Positions 44,378 through 53,404 are shown, counted from the first letter of the stretch. The stretch is 64,000 nucleotides of DNA from Neopararhizobium haloflavum (GCF_002750855.1 NZ_NWUC01000001.1:744001-808000); one strand, 5' to 3'. The notes: generated from the letters alone by a model not told the origin. Translations and numbers: made by a program.

Positions 44378-44640
44378 GGCGCTTCTCCCGGTGCGTCCGG
44401 ATGCACGAAGCCGCCAGGATCGTCGGGATCGGGCGGCAGATAGGCGTCATAAGGGTTGCCGTCGGCGAGGTGGCCGAAGGGGGTGAAGACATAATCGCCG
44501 GCGTCCCGCCCCACCGCGCAGATGACGTAGCGCGGAATGCCGGTCGCGACGTCGAGGCACTCCATGAGCGCGAGGTTGCCGTCGCCTGCGGCGCGCAGCA
44601 GGGTCTGGAAATTGGTCCGGGCGAAAGAGGGGATGCTCAT
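44374..44640 (-). CDS. DUF6117 family protein
   Basis: 88 residues: 'FARTNFQTLLRAAGDGNLAL', 'MECLDVATGIPRYVICAVGR' and 'FTPFGHLADGNPYDAY', the DUF6117 pattern. It lies in a three-gene overlapping operon with unknown function. The start has GGAGACCGGAT upstream on the coding strand. Confidence 0.8.
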   Translation of the reverse strand: MSIPSFARTNFQTLLRAAGDGNLALMECLDVATGIPRYVICAVGRDAGDYVFTPFGHLADGNPYDAYLPPDPDDPGGFVHPDAPGEAP

Positions 44641-45053
44641 ATCCGGTCTCCCTCGTCGGCGGTGGTCTCGGCGAGCCAGCCATCGGTGGAGATCCAATCT
44701 ACGGTTTCACCGGTGGCGAGATCGACGACGTACGCGCCGCCGCCGAAGCTGTCGAGCCGGGGTTTCGAGCAGGTATTGGCGTATTGGAAACCCCACGGGC
44801 CGGTCAGTCCGAATTCGGCGGCGCAGCGCTTCACGAACTGGATCAGTCGTTCGGAGTCTCCAGTCTCATCATCTCGCATCCAGAGCTCGGCGCCGCCATG
44901 CTCGGGCTGGATCGAGAGGAGGAAGCCTTCGGAGGGCGATTCCTCCGATACGCCGTCCTCCGACAGGCGATTGTAGAGGTCGAGCGCGCGGGCGGCGTTC
45001 TCGGGCGTGCCGACGTTGAGCAGGCACGAGAAATGGGTGAAATAGTCGGCCAT
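44637..45053 (-). CDS. 138-residue ICE hypothetical protein
   Basis: Starts MADYFTHFSCLLNVGTPENA and continues with 'LWMRDDETGDSERLIQFVKR' and 'VVDLATGETVDWISTDGWLA'. The first part resembles small proteins annotated only as hypothetical in ICEs. It is the first gene of the operon, with CAGGAGCC as ribosome site on the coding strand. No membrane or DNA-binding motif is visible. Confidence 0.75.
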   Translation of the reverse strand: MADYFTHFSCLLNVGTPENAARALDLYNRLSEDGVSEESPSEGFLLSIQPEHGGAELWMRDDETGDSERLIQFVKRCAAEFGLTGPWGFQYANTCSKPRLDSFGGGAYVVDLATGETVDWISTDGWLAETTADEGDRI

Positions 45054-45073
45054 GACAGGCTCCTGAAAACGAA

Positions 45074-45096
45074 AAGCCCGGCGCGGGGCCGGGCTT
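45074..45096 (-). terminator. intrinsic terminator after the 73-residue gene
   Basis: Nine-base-pair stem AAGCCCGGC / GCCGGGCTT with a short loop. On the minus strand it is followed by TTTCGTTTTC. It lies 27 bases beyond the stop of the gene ending at 45123. Confidence 0.75.
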
Positions 45097-45122
45097 GCGG
45101 TGGATAGAAGGAATCGGTCGGA

Positions 45123-45344
45123 TCAATAGCCAAACCGCCACGATGGCCAGGGCTGACCATCGTCGGCTGCGGCAACGGCTGCGGCGAGATAATCCGCGTC
45201 GCCTTCGACGACGGTAGGATCGCGCACGGGCGTCTCGTCGATCACGGTGACACAGGTCACGCGATGATCCTCCACCTCGACGTGAATGGGGACGAGGTAT
45301 TGGAACACGACGCGCCGACCGGCGGAATGTTGATGGATGGTCAT
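45123..45344 (-). CDS. 73-residue ICE hypothetical protein
   Basis: Starts MTIHQHSAGRRVVFQYLVPI and contains 'VTVIDETPVRDPTVVEGDAD'. It lies between parB and a terminator, with CACGGAGATCATC upstream on the coding strand as ribosome site. Function unknown. Confidence 0.65.
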   Translation of the reverse strand: MTIHQHSAGRRVVFQYLVPIHVEVEDHRVTCVTVIDETPVRDPTVVEGDADYLAAAVAAADDGQPWPSWRFGY

Positions 45345-45400
45345 GATGATCTCCGTGGAAAGGTGCGGAGAACAGCCGAAACCGCTCTCCGCCACGTTCG

Positions 45401-47512
45401 TCACTCGGCAGCGACAAGGGCGTGTTCGTCCCGGTCGGCATCGTCATCGTCTTCGGTGAGGAAGTCCGGCAGGGTGGCGTCTTCGCCAGCGTCGGTCTGG
45501 TCATTCGTGATGGGCTGATCCCCATCAAGCGACGCCAGACGCAGCGGTTCGGGGAGCCAGCCGGTTTCCGCCAGGAGGCGCTCGGCTTCCTTGGCCATGT
45601 CGCCCTTCTTCAGGTGATCGATGAGCTGGGCGGCACGCTCGCCAGCACCCTCACGGACGGCTTCGAGAATGCGGGGCTTGGTCACGCGGCCGAGATAGTT
45701 GCCGACCGTGGGCTTCCAGCCTGCCGATACCATGTCGAGCCCGGTCGCCCGCGCGAGACGATCGGCCTGCGCCAGGCGCACGTCGAGACCGTGATGGCTG
45801 ACGCCCGAACCGGAATACGGATTCGGCCGCTCGAACAACGCGTTGACGCCGTAGCTGACGCAAAGGGCCAACAGGTCCATGCGCGTGCCGTCATCGAGAT
45901 CTGTCAGCCAATCCCAGAGCGCCTGATCGTCAGCAGGGACATGATCGCCCCAGCGTTGGTGACGATCGTTGACCGCCTGCGCGGAGGGGCTGTCCTTCAA
46001 CTCCTCGGACTGGGCCGAGAAGTAGGTGTGGCGGACATTGGCCTCGAGGCAGCCGGTCGGGGCGGTATGCCGGAAGGTGTCGCTGACGAGCTTGTGAAGT
46101 AGCATCGTCATGGCGACGTGTGGATTTTCCGCCAGCGCATTGCGCAGCGCCAGGGTGCGATGGGCGGTCAGCTCGATGACGAGACGTTCGGGCAGCGGCT
46201 TGATGCCGTCATCCTCGTCGTCCTCCGGCTCTGCGGGTTTGCCGCCGATGGTGATGACCGCACGCTGGACGACCGGCACATCGGCCTCATCGCCCTCGGA
46301 CGCCTCGGCGTCCGTTTCGGCTGCGTTCTCGTCCTCTGCGCGAACATGGCCACGGTCGATCGATAGCGAGCCGTCTGCGTCGATGCTGACGAAGACGCCG
46401 GCGATGGCGATCTCGGCCGGGTTGTAGCTGACCGGGCGCGTATCGAAGGCTTCGAGGGCGTGCTCGATTTCGCCGAGGCGCTGGTCGATCTCGTCGGGCA
46501 ACTCTTCGGCTTGCGCATATTCGGATTCGATCCGGTCGTATTCCTCGCGCAAAGCCTCGTGGCTCGCGCGTTCATCGTCGGTCATATCGACCGTCGTCCC
46601 GCTGAGTTCACGAAGGCCATGGTTGTGGCCATACGGGAAGCTCACGGCGACCTCGATCCACTTCCAGCCTTCCTCGGCGACCTGGTCGGCGACGGTCTTC
46701 AGCTTCTCAGCCAACATGCGGTCGAGCAGGGCGGGATCCTGTAACCAGCCGCCATCGTCGGACTGGAACAGGTCGCGCAGCACGATGCCGCCGGCTGCCT
46801 CGTAGGTCTCGATGCCGACGAAGACGGCCCGCTTGTCGGAAGCGCGGACTGTGGTCTCGGTCAGCATACGCCGGATCTGGTAGGGTTCCTTCTGCCAGCT
46901 ATCCCTGATCGCTTCCCAGACCTGTTCCTGACGGGCATGGTCGGGGCCAACAGTGAAGGCCATGAGCTGTTCAAGCGTCATGCCGTCGTCGGCATAGATC
47001 TCTAGCAGCGCCGGCGAGACGGAAGCGAGACGCAGGCGCTGCTTTACCACGGTGGTGCTGACGAAGAAGGCGGCGGCGATGGCCTCCTCGGTCATGCCCT
47101 TGTCGTACATGGCCTGAAAAGCGCGGAACTGGTCGAGCGGATGGAGCGGCGCGCGTTCCACGTTCTCTGCCAGCGACACCTCATCAATCAGGATGTCGCT
47201 CGCAGCATCTCCCACGACGCAGGGAACCATAGCGGTCTTGCCCAAACGCTTCTGCTTCACGAGCAGTTCGAGCGCGCGATAGCGGCGACCGCCGGCGGGT
47301 ACCTCGAACATGCCGGTCTCGGCGCCGTCGGCATCGAGGACCGGGCGGATATGCAGGCTCTGGATGAGGCCGCGCCGGGTGATGGATTCGGCCATCTCCT
47401 CGATTGACACGCCGGCCTTGACCCGCCGGACGTTGGACTGGCTCAGCACCAGCTTGTTGAAGGGGATGTCGCGCGCTGACGACAGGGTGATCTTTTGAAC
47501 GGCAGTTGCCAT
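45401..47512 (-). CDS. parB: ParB/Spo0J-type nuclease-domain protein of the ICE
   Basis: 703 residues. The N-terminal ParB domain includes 'NVRRVKAGVSIEEMAESI', 'RGLIQSLHIRPV', 'VPAGGRRYRALELLVKQ' and 'VSLAENVERAPLHPLDQFRA', followed by a helix-turn-helix ('GMTEEAIAAAFFVSTTVVKQ'). The long C-terminal part is helical with an acidic stretch. Such long ParB-like proteins are standard in this ICE class and help stable maintenance, but no parA is nearby. It shares its leader with ardC and the helicase gene. Confidence 0.9.
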   Translation of the reverse strand: MATAVQKITLSSARDIPFNKLVLSQSNVRRVKAGVSIEEMAESITRRGLIQSLHIRPVLDADGAETGMFEVPAGGRRYRALELLVKQKRLGKTAMVPCVVGDAASDILIDEVSLAENVERAPLHPLDQFRAFQAMYDKGMTEEAIAAAFFVSTTVVKQRLRLASVSPALLEIYADDGMTLEQLMAFTVGPDHARQEQVWEAIRDSWQKEPYQIRRMLTETTVRASDKRAVFVGIETYEAAGGIVLRDLFQSDDGGWLQDPALLDRMLAEKLKTVADQVAEEGWKWIEVAVSFPYGHNHGLRELSGTTVDMTDDERASHEALREEYDRIESEYAQAEELPDEIDQRLGEIEHALEAFDTRPVSYNPAEIAIAGVFVSIDADGSLSIDRGHVRAEDENAAETDAEASEGDEADVPVVQRAVITIGGKPAEPEDDEDDGIKPLPERLVIELTAHRTLALRNALAENPHVAMTMLLHKLVSDTFRHTAPTGCLEANVRHTYFSAQSEELKDSPSAQAVNDRHQRWGDHVPADDQALWDWLTDLDDGTRMDLLALCVSYGVNALFERPNPYSGSGVSHHGLDVRLAQADRLARATGLDMVSAGWKPTVGNYLGRVTKPRILEAVREGAGERAAQLIDHLKKGDMAKEAERLLAETGWLPEPLRLASLDGDQPITNDQTDAGEDATLPDFLTEDDDDADRDEHALVAAE

Positions 47513-47520
47513 GACCTTGA

Positions 47521-47593
47521 CTCCGCGACGGGCGCCAAGAGACTCTCTCTCGACCCTGACCCGTCACGAAGCGAAGCGCCGCCCTCTCACTCT
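47521..47593 (-). promoter_or_regulatory. conserved leader upstream of parB
   Basis: On the coding strand, AGAGTGAGAGGG lies 70-81 bases before the start codon and the 16-base block whose plus-strand form is CTCCGCGACGGGCGCC lies 9 bases before it. Both are also present before ardC, and AGAGTGAGAGGG is present before the helicase gene (44003-44014). It probably contains the promoter and ribosome site of a co-regulated set. Confidence 0.6.
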
Positions 47594-47662
47594 AAGAGGG
47601 CAGCGCCACGGAGGCGGAAAGGCGTGAAGCCAGAAACCCTACGTTTTCGGTTTTTGGGAGGA

Positions 47663-48625
47663 TCATGCCGCCTGCCGTTCGTTGTCGGTCATGTCGATGC
47701 CACGACCGAGATCGGAGTCAGGCAGAAAACCGAGCAGCCAATCGGCCGCCTTGCTGGCCTGGGAGGCGGCGCGGACGATGGCGCGATTGTCCTCACGCAG
47801 CACCTCCAGCCAGGAGCCGATATAGTCCGCATGCCGCACCGTGGGCGCGATACCGAGCGAAGCGCAGCAGAAGGCCGCGTTGATCTCGGCCACGAGTTCC
47901 TCGAATGCGTATTTCTTTGTGCCAAAACCGCCGGTCAGGTCGCGGCCGAGCCGGGAGGCATGACCGGTGGCGTGCCCCAGCTCGTGCAGGGCGGTGCGGT
48001 GCCAGTCGATCGGCTCGAAATAGGCCTGGGGCGGTGGAACCTGCACATAGTCGTGCGCCGGGACATAGGAGGCGCGATCGCCGCCGATGCGGAAGTCGAT
48101 GCCCGTCGCCTGGATCAGGGCCTCGACGCGCGGCTCGATCAGGCCGGGAGGAGGGGGCGGGACAATGGCGGTGATGTCCTCCGGCAGACCGTCGCATTGC
48201 GCCGTGTTGAAGACGGTGAAGCGCTTGAGGAACGGGATCGCGGCGGCGTCCTCTCCGGTCTCGCCCGCGCGGCGTTTTTCGTCTTCTGGCGTGAAGCGGT
48301 CGGCATAGACGACGGTGGTGCCGCGTTCGCTTTTGCGGACACTGCCGCCCAGCGACAGCGCCTGGCGAAAGGTGAGCCAGTTCTGGCCGGGGAAACCATG
48401 CTGGATCACCGAGCCCCAAAGGATTAGCACATTGATCCCTGAATAGTGCCGTCCGGTCGCGGCATTTTTTGGCATGGCGAGCGGTGCCTTGACCGAGGCC
48501 GATCCCCACGGCTGGACCCAAGGCGCGCAGCCGGCTTCCAGCTCGGCAATGATCTGGTCAGTGATCTCGGTGTACAAGTTCGTCCGGCCGGAGCTGGCGC
48601 GCGCATTGTGATTTTTCCTGGACAT
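47663..48625 (-). CDS. ardC: ArdC-type antirestriction protein
   Basis: 320 residues. N-terminal ssDNA-binding part ('LYTEITDQIIAELEAG', 'PWGSASVKAPLAMPKNAATG', 'YSGINVLILW') and a C-terminal zincin-like domain with 'HELGHATGHASRLGRDL' and downstream Glu in 'AFEELVAEINAAF'. ArdC protects incoming single-stranded ICE DNA from restriction. It is a single gene with its own leader. Confidence 0.94.
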   Translation of the reverse strand: MSRKNHNARASSGRTNLYTEITDQIIAELEAGCAPWVQPWGSASVKAPLAMPKNAATGRHYSGINVLILWGSVIQHGFPGQNWLTFRQALSLGGSVRKSERGTTVVYADRFTPEDEKRRAGETGEDAAAIPFLKRFTVFNTAQCDGLPEDITAIVPPPPPGLIEPRVEALIQATGIDFRIGGDRASYVPAHDYVQVPPPQAYFEPIDWHRTALHELGHATGHASRLGRDLTGGFGTKKYAFEELVAEINAAFCCASLGIAPTVRHADYIGSWLEVLREDNRAIVRAASQASKAADWLLGFLPDSDLGRGIDMTDNERQAA

Positions 48626-48632
48626 CGCAGTT

Positions 48633-48706
48633 CTCCGCGACGGGCGCCGGAGACCTCTTCTCCAGTCCTCAACCCGTCACGGAAGTCCCGCCCGCACTCT
48701 CACTCT
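48633..48706 (-). promoter_or_regulatory. conserved leader upstream of ardC
   Basis: Contains the same CTCCGCGACGGGCGCC block (48633-48648) and the AGAGTGAGAG element (plus-strand CTCTCACTCT, 48697-48706) at nearly the same distances from the start as before parB. Confidence 0.6.
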
Positions 48707-48820
48707 ATGAAAAACGTTGCGGGGATCTCCGCGCCGAATGGGTCTGATGAGTGCCTTCAGATGGCTTACTCAAAAAGAACGTCAAAAATCCGCATATACT
48801 TCTGAAAGAAAGAAAAGCCG

Positions 48821-49237
48821 ATGACTCGGCTGACAGATTCTGAAGCCCTGCCGAGAACCCGAAGCGAGGAAACGCTGATCCGACGATGTCGGTCGACGGC
48901 TGCCGGAATGGGTCGGGAATATCGTGCAACCGTCGCAGATACACTGGCTGCCGAATGCTTGGCCGTGACGATCGACGGGAAGCGGCTCTTCATCGACTAT
49001 GAGGCGACCGCCACCGAATCGGGTTATGTCTCGGCGAGCGTCATGCTGGATTTCGGCGCGCATTCGACGGGCGGACCGGCGGGTCTGCCCGATGTGGTCT
49101 GCTTTGCGCCCCCATTTCAGTTATTCAGGCGACCAATTTCGTTCGCCAAAACAGACGCTGTCGAGCGCATACTCAAGGCTCTACAGCTCTCTAAAGGACT
49201 GCTGTGCGACTTATCGATCGTCTTGGACGTGCAATAA
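48821..49237 (+). pseudogene. probable remnant of an AbiEii-type nucleotidyltransferase toxin
   Basis: The 138-codon frame contains, at about residues 50-90, 'VTIDGKRLFIDYEATATESG' and 'YVSASVMLDFGAHSTGGPA', which resembles the central strand 'GYV.P.V.LEFGARSTGEP' of AbiEii/AbiGii toxins that often follow ardC in ICEs. No nucleotidyltransferase active-site motif precedes it, and after about 49080 the likeness ends. The gene is thus truncated on both sides, probably by arrival of the CBASS island. A functional small protein cannot be excluded. Confidence 0.4.
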
Positions 49238-49273
49238 GTCCGGCGGATCAGGCTGATAACAATATGTGGTGGC

Positions 49274-50803
49274 TTATGAAAGTGTCTTCGGCAGAGGTAG
49301 AGTGAGGGCCGCAGTATAGGACCGTCCACGCACCCCGTCGAAATCGAACTCGTAAAGCCGGACCGGCCCGAGCGCCGTATGGCGCTGACCGAGAAAGAAG
49401 GTGAAGGCATTAGGCGCCGCGATGAAAAGATGAGCCCGCCCACCGCCGCCAGCCTTCGCGCTTCGCAGCTCATTGCTAGCCGAGTCTGCCAGCTCGAACG
49501 CATGTCGCCCACACATCACCGATTGGGCGCCGGGTCCGGTACTCGGTTTGAGGACCAAAAGCCGGCCGACCGTTGGGAGAGCCGCCTCGCAATGGCGGCG
49601 GACATCGGCTGATACGTCATGCGTCAGGCCTATCGCCACGGCCAGATCCGGCTCGCCCGGCTGCAGTTCGATCGTCTCGGAAACGAGCGACGGCCAGGTT
49701 GGATCGGAGATCGTGTCGTCAGCCGACCATATCATCTGTCCGGTGCCACGCTGCTCGAGTTCCACCTGGCGGCCGGATTTAATGTTGATGACGGATCCCG
49801 CCGCGAAAGCGAGCGTCACATGCGCGTCGAGGGCGAGCAGGAGGCGCGGCTGATCTTTCGCCGCCGCGAGGAGAAATGCCTTGAGCTCAGGATAGAGCTT
49901 CGCCTCCCAATCCGCGTCGCTGCGGATATAGCGCTCGTCGAACGAAGGCACGAAGTCCAGGACGACGTGACATCGTTCCTCGAGCCGATCGAAAGCATGT
50001 TCGAAGGATCTGACTCCATAGACCTTCGGCCCGCCTCGGGCCGATCCGAGGAGGTCCTCGCGGGCGCAGACGGCACGAAAACTGGAGCGGTCGAATTGAA
50101 GTCGCCCCTGCGCCATCCATTGGAAAATGACATCGTCGTAGGGGAAGGCGCTCTGATTCGCCGAAATACGACGCAGGCCGACGAGGCCGAACAAGATGTC
50201 GAGCTGATCGCGCAGGGCATCCAGCGTATCGGTCGCTTCTCCGAATGCAAGTGTGCGCGCGAGAATGCGGAGCTCCTCTTCGTCGATTCCGAGATGCTCC
50301 CGCCACGCCTTGCGCACGGAACCCGCCTTGCTGTTGTCTGTGACCGAGCCATAGAGGCGCTCGAGCCGCATAGCGCCGGAACGCATACCCACCATTTGGC
50401 GTAACGGGTCAGCACGATCGAGACGCCAGTTGGTTACCAGCTTGAAGCGTACACCACTGCCGGCTGGAGCGTAGGCGAGCTGGGCCTCACGCGCCCGCTG
50501 CAGCAGGGAGCGAGCGTTGGCGTTGATGAATTCCGGATCTATAAGGTGCGAATAGCCGTAATTGTCGGGCGTCACATGCCACTTGCACTGCATGTGCTCG
50601 CGCAGCAACGGATCGCCATACTGGTCTGAAGCACCTCGCATGGGGTCGTATTCGACCCAGATGTCATCAAAGCTTTTCGGCCCGCATTCGAATCCGACCC
50701 GCACGACCGGGCTTTCCGGGTCCAGAAGGCGAGCGGCGTGCCACCAAAAGAGGCGCGCCTGGAACGTATCGCCGTCGCGCCGGACAGTCACAGCCTGCGT
50801 CAT
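49274..50803 (-). CDS. CBASS effector: Cap4-like nuclease with SAVED domain
   Basis: 509 residues. The N-terminal domain looks like the Cap4 endonuclease (PD-(D/E)XK variant): 'GFECGPKSFDDIWVEYD' with Asp46/47 and 'MQCKW' with Q72-x-K74. The C-terminal SAVED domain senses a cyclic oligonucleotide: 'LVLKPSTGPGAQSVMCGRHA' region, 'AHLFIAAPNAFTFFLGQRHT' and 'LYEFDF'. On binding the second messenger it would degrade DNA non-specifically. It is the last gene of the CBASS operon, nine bases after cap6. Confidence 0.88.
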   Translation of the reverse strand: MTQAVTVRRDGDTFQARLFWWHAARLLDPESPVVRVGFECGPKSFDDIWVEYDPMRGASDQYGDPLLREHMQCKWHVTPDNYGYSHLIDPEFINANARSLLQRAREAQLAYAPAGSGVRFKLVTNWRLDRADPLRQMVGMRSGAMRLERLYGSVTDNSKAGSVRKAWREHLGIDEEELRILARTLAFGEATDTLDALRDQLDILFGLVGLRRISANQSAFPYDDVIFQWMAQGRLQFDRSSFRAVCAREDLLGSARGGPKVYGVRSFEHAFDRLEERCHVVLDFVPSFDERYIRSDADWEAKLYPELKAFLLAAAKDQPRLLLALDAHVTLAFAAGSVINIKSGRQVELEQRGTGQMIWSADDTISDPTWPSLVSETIELQPGEPDLAVAIGLTHDVSADVRRHCEAALPTVGRLLVLKPSTGPGAQSVMCGRHAFELADSASNELRSAKAGGGGRAHLFIAAPNAFTFFLGQRHTALGPVRLYEFDFDGVRGRSYTAALTLPLPKTLS

Positions 50804-50812
50804 CGTTCCACC

Positions 50813-51760
50813 TCACGCCGTGATTGCGCCATCCCGGAAGGGCGGCGTCGGAACCATAGCCCTGGCGATATCGACAGCGCGGGCGCCATCGATGGGCTTT
50901 GACGGATAGGCATCGAGCACGATCGCGGGAAGCAGCCTCTGTGTGAGGTCCGAAAACGTGAAGCCGTAATCGCGGTGCCCGCGCTGCGGCCCAGTTGCCG
51001 CGACCACCGCCTCGATATGCTGGCGACTGACGCCGATCGGCTCCAGCCTGCTTGCAAGAACGAAGCGACGCTGCTCGTCGGCGGGACGCTCAAAGCTCAA
51101 CACGTCAGCAGCGCGGCGGCGCACTGCCGGGTCGAGCGCGCTGATGCGGTTTGTGCACATCAATAATGCTGCTGGCAGCTTCGCATTTGCAAGACGGTCG
51201 ATGCCGCGAATGAACGCGTTTACCCCTGCCTTGTCCTCATGATGCATTTGCGTTGCCTCGCGAGACTCGGCTAGCGCATCGGCCTCGTCAACAAGCAGGA
51301 TGATCGCACCACGCGCTTTGCCGGAGGCGGATTTGAGTTTGGTTGCCTCCGCCACGGTGTAGTCAAAGGCAGCCGAAATGAGCTGCGTCATTTCACCGAC
51401 CCGGCCCTGGCCACGGGTCGAAAGGCTGAGAGGCAAAAGTGTGATGTCTATCTGCTCCTGCCGGGCGACGGCGTCGCCAATGGTTTCGGCCAGTTCGGTC
51501 TTGCCGGAGCCGACGTCACCGGCAAGCACAACCAGCGGCGGCCGCCGCAGCACCGTGTCGAGAAGCAGGTTGGCGTCGGGATGATGCTGCCGCGCCCAGA
51601 CAGCGAGGCCGGCCGGGTTGACGAGAAGAGCCAGTATCTTCGCCAGGCGGCTTTTCTGATCGTCGAGACCGACCAGGCGCGCAAGCCGCGTCTGCGGGTC
51701 GAAGTCTGGGTAGGTGATGCGTCGCTCGAAGAGCTCGTCGAGAGTGGGTTTGGTGCTCAT
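50813..51760 (-). CDS. cap6: CBASS Cap6, TRIP13/Pch2-like AAA+ ATPase
   Basis: 315 residues with Walker A 'LAGDVGSGKTE' (about 80-89), Walker B 'AIILLVDEADAL' (Asp158, Glu159), sensor 1 'LLMCTNRISALD' and an arginine-finger region 'DPAVRRRAADVLSFERP'. In type III CBASS the TRIP13-like ATPase disassembles the HORMA-CD-NTase complex and resets signalling. It overlaps cap7 by one base (TGATG). Confidence 0.92.
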   Translation of the reverse strand: MSTKPTLDELFERRITYPDFDPQTRLARLVGLDDQKSRLAKILALLVNPAGLAVWARQHHPDANLLLDTVLRRPPLVVLAGDVGSGKTELAETIGDAVARQEQIDITLLPLSLSTRGQGRVGEMTQLISAAFDYTVAEATKLKSASGKARGAIILLVDEADALAESREATQMHHEDKAGVNAFIRGIDRLANAKLPAALLMCTNRISALDPAVRRRAADVLSFERPADEQRRFVLASRLEPIGVSRQHIEAVVAATGPQRGHRDYGFTFSDLTQRLLPAIVLDAYPSKPIDGARAVDIARAMVPTPPFRDGAITA

Positions 51761-52275
51761 CAGAAACTCCTCACAGTGGCGCGGTCGAGGGCCATTCCCC
51801 CGGACGAATAGGTCCGATCACTGGCGAGATAGCCGGTGATACCCGGCTCTGGAGCTCCGCCGCGGGAAAAAGGAAGCCTTCCTGCGAAGCCGGCATGCTC
51901 GGCCCCGGTCAGTTGGAACCAGGCAGACGTGTAGGTCATGTAGCTGTAGAACGAAGCGCCGGTAATGTTGGCGCCCGGTCGCACACGACCAGGATCGTCG
52001 TCATTGGCCGCTGCGCCGGCGAGATCTCGAGCGGTGTAACGCAACGTCGGCTCGATCCAATTGCCGTTTCGCTTGAAGCCGTAGGCGACGGTCTGTAGAT
52101 AGCCAGCTTTCAGCATTTCTGTGGCCTCGGCTTCAAATTCCGCAATCTCGGTGTCAGAGGGACTGCCGTAAAAGCGCTGCATGCGCTTGAGGTCGGTGGC
52201 GACTTTAGCTGCCATCTGACGTGCATGGGTGATGGTGAAGGTCCCACTCTCCGTGTAGCTGTAGCTGGTGGACAT
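51760..52275 (-). CDS. cap7: CBASS Cap7, HORMA-domain activator
   Basis: 171 residues starting MSTSYSYTESGTFTITHARQ, with 'AAKVATDLKRMQRFYGSPSD', 'LKAGYLQTVAYGFKRNGNWI' and 'GASFYSYMTYTSAW', the bacterial HORMA family 1. HORMA binds a peptide signal, then activates the CD-NTase next to it. Its neighbours on both sides confirm type III CBASS. Confidence 0.92.
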   Translation of the reverse strand: MSTSYSYTESGTFTITHARQMAAKVATDLKRMQRFYGSPSDTEIAEFEAEATEMLKAGYLQTVAYGFKRNGNWIEPTLRYTARDLAGAAANDDDPGRVRPGANITGASFYSYMTYTSAWFQLTGAEHAGFAGRLPFSRGGAPEPGITGYLASDRTYSSGGMALDRATVRSF

Positions 52276-52283
52276 GGGTCACC

Positions 52284-53249
52284 TCATACTTGGAAGGAGG
52301 AACCGAAGACCTTCTGCCAGTAGGCGACGGTCAACTGTTTGTTGGGAGCGGCCAGCGCCGCGTCGATGGCATCGCCCGCGTCGAGGGCTGCCTCGACGAT
52401 CGCATCGGCATTTGACGCGGTGTAGAGCCGCGCCACATTGTTGACGGCGTTCACCGGATCGATGATCTGCACCGTGTCTGTGAATGTGCCTACCGACGAC
52501 AAGGGGTAGTAGTCGCCGAACACGATGCGCTGTCGAAAGTCGGTCCGGGCGATGTAGGTGAAGAAGTACTGGAGAGCTTCCGGATAGTCGGAAAATTCGA
52601 GACCATCGTCGCAGAGCTTGGCGAGGATCATTTCGATCATGAAGGACTTGAAGCGGAAGCCGTCGCGTTCTTGCTTCATGCGACGCGCCCAGAATTTGGC
52701 GAGCCGGACGACCTGGGCAAAGTGTTTTTCCTGTGCGCGCTTGCGCTTGGCTGCGAAGTCGAGATGAAGGGGAATGCTCGTTTTCAGGAACGAACCGTCA
52801 TCCTGGCTGACGAGGTTCCCGTACCACTGCACATCACCCTCATAGAGAATTGGCACCACATCGACGTCGAGTCCGCTCCCCCTGAATGAGACCGTCACGG
52901 AATAGGTCTGTGGCTGGACCTGGTCCGGGCTGAAATTCGGGAAAGCCTTGCGAAGCCGCTCCGCGAGATAGTCGAGCAGCGTTTTAATATCCTTCGGCGC
53001 ATCGGCGCCGCTGATGTAGCATGCCACATCGATATCGTTGAGCGAACGTAGCGCAGTGCCTTTCGCCAAGCTGCCCGACAGCATCATCTTTCTCAGCGTG
53101 AAATCCGGGTGTTCGTCGAGGTAGCCTTCCAGCTTCTCGCGCAGGCGCCTCGCCTGGGCTCGGTATTCATCAGCTTTGTCCTTCGGCAGGTTCACCCTTT
53201 CCTGCGCGAAGGTGACGATGTCGTTATGTCCGACGTGCTGCCGTCCCAT
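52284..53249 (-). CDS. CD-NTase (cyclic oligonucleotide synthase) of type III CBASS
   Basis: 321 residues. Nucleotidyltransferase core: 'MLSGSLAKGTALRSLNDIDV' (GS at 59-60, Asp72 and Asp74) and the third Asp in 'GLDVDVVPIL' (about 128-130), with 'SFMIEMILAKL' and the helical OAS-like C-terminus. CdnC or CdnD clades pair with HORMA/TRIP13; the Cap4-like effector makes a cyclic trinucleotide product likely (inference). The ATG at 53249 was chosen; the longer frame upstream overlaps the promoter. Confidence 0.92.
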   Translation of the reverse strand: MGRQHVGHNDIVTFAQERVNLPKDKADEYRAQARRLREKLEGYLDEHPDFTLRKMMLSGSLAKGTALRSLNDIDVACYISGADAPKDIKTLLDYLAERLRKAFPNFSPDQVQPQTYSVTVSFRGSGLDVDVVPILYEGDVQWYGNLVSQDDGSFLKTSIPLHLDFAAKRKRAQEKHFAQVVRLAKFWARRMKQERDGFRFKSFMIEMILAKLCDDGLEFSDYPEALQYFFTYIARTDFRQRIVFGDYYPLSSVGTFTDTVQIIDPVNAVNNVARLYTASNADAIVEAALDAGDAIDAALAAPNKQLTVAYWQKVFGSSFQV

Positions 53250-53298
53250 TGTCCTGCTCCTGGTGGTCGACCCAGAGAGCGCCGACTCGTGTTGTAGA

Positions 53299-53381
53299 GA
53301 TATAATAGCTAAAATTTGGCTATTCAAGGGGTAATGAAATGGCTAATCGGCATTGACAGATTCAAGGGGATTCTCTATATG
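53299..53381. promoter_or_regulatory. divergent promoters of CBASS and the RHH-GNAT-Xre-ImmA operon
   Basis: Rightward: TTGACA (53353-53358), 17 bases, TATATG (53376-53381), a near-consensus sigma-70 promoter 24 bases before the RHH start. Leftward: TTGAAT (53327-53322), 17 bases, TATATC (53304-53299) toward the CD-NTase. A dyad AATAGC-N9-GCTATT (53304-53324) fills the spacer of the leftward promoter, an ideal place for a repressor of CBASS. Confidence 0.65.
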
Positions 53382-53404
53382 CGATCTCAACGACGGAGGA
53401 TGAG

